64,000 bases of DNA from Cephalotus follicularis. Its lineage: Eukaryota; Streptophyta; Magnoliopsida; Oxalidales; Cephalotaceae. Below the pieces are notes generated by a model. It ran no database searches. It saw only the letters and a program-made list of their open reading frames with translations, and had not been told where the DNA came from. Both the position numbers and the translations under genes were made by a program. Where the stretch lies: NCBI GenBank assembly GCA_001972305.1, contig BDDD01000542.1, forward strand, positions 248,001 to 312,000, read 5' to 3'. How positions within the stretch are numbered: the first letter of the stretch is position 1; every line of letters starts with the position of its first letter. This document shows positions 60,061 to 64,000 of this stretch, piece after piece.

Positions 60061-60810
60061 TTTCCTGATTTTGGTTGCTTAAGTTTATTTCCTCATTTCA
60101 ATTCACAACCACAATTCATATAACAATTAGACATTAAAATTCAAGTAAGTGCATGTTTTATTCATTAAGAGTACAATATACACGGATTGAAATTGCGGTT
60201 ATTACATAATGCATGTATACACTTCATAGAATATGTATTTAAGCATCATTAAAACACAGCACCTTATGCACAAGACATTCGGTGATGGCTCATGTCCAAG
60301 GACCACATGCACTGCTATAAAACTAGAATTCTGTAGTAAAACTCCATACAGATATTCTATCAACAGTCACCTTCAGTGAACTCATCAAACGAGCACCCAT
60401 GTAGTTGTCATAGCATCGCCTATACGAGTGCGTGTGAGATCAGTCACCCTCTGCTTACTGATCAGACAGTACGTGCTGGTTTATCCGGATTGATCATGCC
60501 CTGAGTGTCAATCCTATGACCAGGAAGATTCGAAATAAGGCATACCGAGATTCCAACCGTCACATCATGATCTCATCATGAACTTGGTTTTCTAACTTTA
60601 TTCCAGGACATTCATTTACAATTAATTAAGCATGTATTAATGAAACAAACTCATAGCCATTGATAAAACATAAACATCTTTATTGAATTTATAAATCGTT
60701 TATACAAGATATAGTAAATATAAGCTCAGTACTAGCTTGCAACACTTTATCTCTAACAAGCGGCATATCCCCACCTATTTTAACTATGGAATCTCGGGAC
60801 GAGATTCTTT

Positions 60811-60824
60811 TAAGGGGGGAGAAT
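60811..60824 (+). promoter_or_regulatory. Polypurine tract of C
   Basis: TAAGGGGGGAGAAT directly before the 3' LTR; primes plus-strand DNA synthesis in the family. Confidence 0.85.
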
Positions 60825-62718
60825 TGTAACACCCCGAAATTTCATAAATATGTATAAGCTCTCTTTATTAAGGCATGGCACTTTGGGCTTGGAAATGGTT
60901 CCTATGGTACTAGGACGAATTCGTTTTAAAGGAGAAAAAGGAGAATTAGACCGACTTCAGCCCACAATATGAAGGAAATGGCAACCAATATCCAGAGAAA
61001 TCTAGAACCTTCCATGTTGGCTATAAAAGAGAAAATGGGGAGTGTGGGGATGGCGGTTCCATCATTTGGGGAAGAAGACAAGAGAGTGTCATTGTCTAGA
61101 GAGTTGTTGTCTCTCCTTCCCGCTCTCGATTTAAATCCCTTCACTTTCAACCATGAGAGAGACATGGAGAGAACGACTCGTGGAAGTGAAAGAAGAAGAA
61201 ATCGTTGTTAGCCGAGGAAAGGAAAGCATGAATTGAGACTTGACGAGTTTAAGGTAGGTTCTACTACCTACTCAGTACCTGCATTTTATTTAGATGTTAT
61301 GCACTGCTTCTGTACATGGCTAGACTTAGTGTATTGACTGAATGAGTAGAAGTTGTAAGGTAGAATAAGTGTAATCGTCCTCTGGAACAGTTGGATATTT
61401 CAAGTGAGTGATTATATACTGTAAGGAATGTGTTAAATGAATGTTCAATGAGGTATAATGCGGACTAGCGTGTCCGGGCATGCTTAGTCCGTGTGTCCGA
61501 GGAGGACTAGCGTGCCAGAGCATACACCCGTGCATGCGTCCAAGCATGCCGAGAATACCCGAGCATACGTCTGAGCATGCCAGAACATGTGCGCGAGCAC
61601 GCCCGAGCATGCCAGAGCTTGTGTCCGAGTTGTCCAACTCACACTTGCTGAGCTGGCCTTCCCATAGGATCAGAGGACAATCTATTTAATGAAATATAAG
61701 TTAGACTAAGTGTAATGGCAGACTAAATGTAATGTAGACAGACCTCTTAGAAGGAAATAAAATGTTAATGTTAAACTGATTAATGTGTAATGTATGGGTC
61801 GCCAATTGAGATGAACCATAACTGGGTCACCATCCGAGATGAACCAATAAAGCTATCGCCCGAGAGGGACCAATGGGTCACCAGCCGAGATGAACCAGGA
61901 GGGTCACCGAGGTAAATAGCCTACGGGGATCACCGATTGAGATGAGACTAAGGGATCACCAATCAAGATGAGCCATAAATGTTAAATGAATGTTACTGTA
62001 TAGTATAAAGTGTAGTGATAGAACTGTAATGAGGTCTGACTTAAGGTAATGTAAATGTGTCTGTTCCTCTCATCTGCCTATAACGCCTAGAGCGCGTATA
62101 TTGCTCTTCCTAAAGCCGAGGAATCTGAGGAACCATGTCTGTCTAAAATGTAATGATTGTCCCACCTCGGCTCCTCTACCTGTAACGTCTGGAGTGCGTT
62201 TCCGCTCCTCCTTAAGGAAGGGAGACCGATGAGGAATATAAAGGACTGTTAATGGTTTACGGAATGATATTAATGCCTGTACTGTATGGTTGAGTTTTTA
62301 TTGCATCTCTCATGATATACATGCTTATACTTGCTGCATTTGCACTTCACACATGCGTGGGTAGTAGTTCCTACACAACAATGGTTGCTGACCCATTCTC
62401 AATAATGGTTCAGATGCAGGTGGAGTCACAGCAAGCAAAAGATTAAAGTGGCTGAGTAAGTCTTCTCCTCCAATGCCGTTCAATGACCCAAGTGTATAGA
62501 ATGGAAATTGTATATTTCTTTTGGCCTGCCAGGCTGTGGCAGAGCTTGTTGGACAGTATTGTATTTATTGGGTTTTATCCACATAAGTCATGGTTTAATG
62601 GATTTTCCGCATGCATTATTGTATGTTAAAATGTTTTATTTATGTTGATGGACTTGAATGGTACGGCTCGTAGCGCGTCAAGCCTTGGGGGTTGGCCCTT
62701 GGGGTTTGGGGTGTTACA
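60825..62718 (+). repeat. C 3' LTR
   Basis: 1894 bp, TGTAACACCCCG...GGGTGTTACA. TATAAAAG near 61022-61029, same two minisatellites (61495-61640 and 61795-61975) with different unit numbers from the 5' LTR. Preceded by the polypurine tract at 60811-60824. Confidence 0.93.
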
Positions 62719-62986
62719 CAGAACCCCGATCTGTTGGTTTGATGCTGGCGAACAGAGTCTTGTGGGACCTACGCTTGCACAAGAAACAACTGAGAAGACA
62801 AAGGTTATCAGAGAGAGGCTTCTAACAGCACAAAGCAGACAGAAGAGTTATGCAGACCACCGTAGGCGAGAGTTAGGGTTCGCCGTGGGCGATCACGTAT
62901 TCCTTAAAGTCTCTCCGACTAAAAGAATTATAAGGTTTGTCAAGAAAGGAAAGCTAGCCTCTCGAGTTATAGGACCTTTTGAGATC
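62719..62986 (+). pseudogene. Integrase C-terminal part of gypsy A, beyond C
   Basis: Reads PICWFDAGEQSLVGPTLAQETTEKTKVIRERLL, then DHRRRELGFAVGDHVFLKVSPTKRIIRF, the usual integrase C-terminal segment, and is cut at 62986 by LTR L. Confidence 0.88.
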
Positions 62987-64000
62987 TGTTGACGATTTAG
63001 TCTCAATCCTTGTTTTGATGATAACATATTTGCATTTAACAAGTTTACTTGATGTGCAAGAAATTAGAAGTTCATATCAAAGCCTAAAACCAATCTGCAG
63101 AAGAAGACATCAACTCTCAAGGAAAAGCATCGATGTCCGTACGAAAGAAGTTGACTCCTTCCAAATAACATCAACGTCTTTAGTGCAAAATCAATTACAA
63201 AGAAGACATCGTCCTTCCAGTAATGACATCGACGTCCGTATCAAAAGACATCGACTACTTCCAAAAGACATCGACTACTTCCTAGATGACATCGACTACT
63301 TCCAAGATAACATCGACGTTTTCAGACATTTTCTATTCCAGAAGCTACTGTATGAAATTGCAATTTAAGACATCGATCCTTACATCAAAGACATCGACGT
63401 CAATACAAAAGACATCGACGCCTTTCCATAGAGATCGACGCCTTTTACAGAGGAACCTGCATTCCCAGAAAATGCATCGACTCCAAGAGAAGAAATCGAT
63501 GTGATGTTCAAAGCTTCAATACCTGGAGATTTCCCAGAAAAGACATCGACGCCTTCCAAAAGAAGTCGACGCCTTTTTAAGCAAACAAAACCCAGGAAAC
63601 CTGGAACGGCTAATTCAAGCACTTACAACGGCTATCAACTGAAAAGAAATCGACGCCTTTTACAAAGAAGTCGACGTCTTTATACCAGCAGTAAAAATTT
63701 CAATAATTGCAACTACATATTATTAAATCAAAAGCTTCCACAAATCATGCAACGGCTACAAACCTCTTATGGCTATAAAAGGAAGCATGAAACCTCAGAA
63801 GAAGACACTGAAAAACACTGAAATACACTGAACTACATCAATTCAACAAGATCTACACAACATCAAAAGAGAGATAGAATTCAAGCATACTTGTGTGAAA
63901 AAGCTCAAAGTGTTCTATATTGTTTTACAAAGCTACTAAGCTTTATTCTTTAAGATTGTCTGAGTGTTTCATTTTGTGAGCTGAATTATTCACATCAACC
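62987..64000 (+). mobile_element. LTR 'L' (copia-like), running out of the window
   Basis: Starts TGTTGACGATTTAG directly after A integrase sequence. A TATA-like TATAAAA lies at 63774-63780. The first ~700 bases are dominated by GACATCGACGTC-type palindromes. Copia assignment rests on the TGTTG start and general look only. Confidence 0.65.
63100..63685. repeat. Palindrome array (AAAGACATCGACGTC type), in LTR L
   Basis: About twenty copies of the motif seen in the B LTRs, many truncated (AAGACATCGACTACTTCC), placed upstream of the TATA-like box. Confidence 0.92.

Larger units (their letters stand above)
57887..60206 (-). mobile_element. Solo LTR 'J' (gypsy-like), nested in G
   Basis: TGTCACACCCCG...GGTTATTACA with perfect duplication TAATG (57882-57886 and 60207-60211). 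2320 bp. The block at 58100-58140 (GGGGTTAGCC..GTCCTCAC..GGCTAAGTAGG) matches K near 36630. Two CAGTCGACTG arrays. No coding sequence. Confidence 0.93.
56899..60758 (-). mobile_element. Ty1/copia solo LTR 'G', at the end of C pol, split by LTR J
   Basis: Left TGTTGGAACC, right CTCTAACA, perfect duplication AGCGG (56894-56898 and 60759-60763). Inverted copy of the family at 18543-20241. About 1.5 kb without LTR J. After the right duplication come the last residues of C pol and its polypurine tract (60811-60824). Confidence 0.93.
46742..62718 (+). mobile_element. Ty3/gypsy chromovirus 'C' (Tekay/Del-like), LTR to LTR, nested in A integrase
   Basis: 5' LTR 46742-48642 and 3' LTR 60825-62718. 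The A integrase frame is cut at 46741 and resumes at 62719; the flanking duplication is imperfect (CAAA versus CAGAA). LTRs differ by roughly 6-7 percent over the first 330 bases by eye, plus an indel near 46855/60945, suggesting a few million years. About 10-15 small breaks. Carries solo LTR I in gag and copia solo LTR G at the very end of pol. Confidence 0.92.
22792..62986 (+). mobile_element. Ty3/gypsy chromovirus 'A' (Tekay/Del-like), outer element of the right half
   Basis: The 5' LTR runs from TGTAATGCCC (22792) to GGGCATGACA (39585) and is split by element B and solo LTR K. Primer site at 39591. Gag from ~39708, paired CCHC knuckles near 40880-40985, protease ~41137-41530, reverse transcriptase from ~41730 (split by solo LTR H) to ~45300, RNase H ~45480-45860, integrase ~46040 onward (split by C), with the integrase tail at 62719-62986 before LTR L. 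The rest and the 3' LTR lie outside the window. Coding part is broken, on the order of fifteen small lesions besides the five insertions. Close relative of C in protein sequence. Confidence 0.88.

Overview
This is a gene-poor, transposon-saturated stretch of a flowering-plant nuclear genome. The evidence is plant-type repeats: Ty1/copia and Tekay/Del-like chromovirus Ty3/gypsy retrotransposons with initiator-tRNA-Met primer sites, a CACTA (En/Spm) element with the plant CACTACAAGAAAA end, and a Mutator-like element (MULE) with 0.4-kb terminal inverted repeats. I see no intact host gene, no rRNA, no functional tRNA and no CRISPR array. The species cannot be read from the window.

Left part (1-21.4 kb). 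The window opens in the end of one LTR (1-521) lying in an old Ty1/copia fossil ('copia F', 522-2780, resuming at 16027). Copia F is split by a 13.2-kb CACTA element (2781-16026, 3-bp target duplication AGG). The CACTA carries a chimeric captured gene: an exon of a CPP/TSO1-type CXC gene fused within one exon to anthranilate synthase alpha exons (12804-14754). It is also split by a MULE (3072-12039, 9-bp duplication TAAAAAAAT). The MULE has a decayed transposase gene and a convergent GRF zinc-finger/coiled-coil/membrane gene. A solo LTR (6370-9319, duplication GAAGC) sits in the transposase gene. Further right are copia LTR material, a copia solo LTR (18543-20241, CATAT) and a copia LTR end with a primer site (21137-21152).

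Right part (21.4-64 kb). A minus-strand LTR (D, 21379 onward) was invaded by a large gypsy element A, which runs from 22792 to beyond the window. A was itself hit by gypsy B (23620-35539, LTR to LTR, carrying a Tat/Athila-like fragment in its gag), solo LTR K (36212-38928, ATTCC), solo LTR H (41894-44742, CTATT), gypsy C (46742-62718, LTR to LTR) and a copia-like LTR L (62987 to the end). C holds solo LTR I (49344-52757, ATAAA) and copia solo LTR G (56899-60758, AGCGG), and G holds solo LTR J (57887-60206, TAATG). Order of insertion here is D, then A, then C, then G, then J. All retroelements are broken fossils; the LTR pairs of B and C differ by roughly 4-7 percent by eye, which suggests a few million years.

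The most notable observations are the CXC-anthranilate synthase exon fusion carried by the CACTA element, the GRF zinc-finger gene in the mudrB position of the MULE, and arrays of short palindromes in many LTRs, with the same palindrome occurring in unrelated families.
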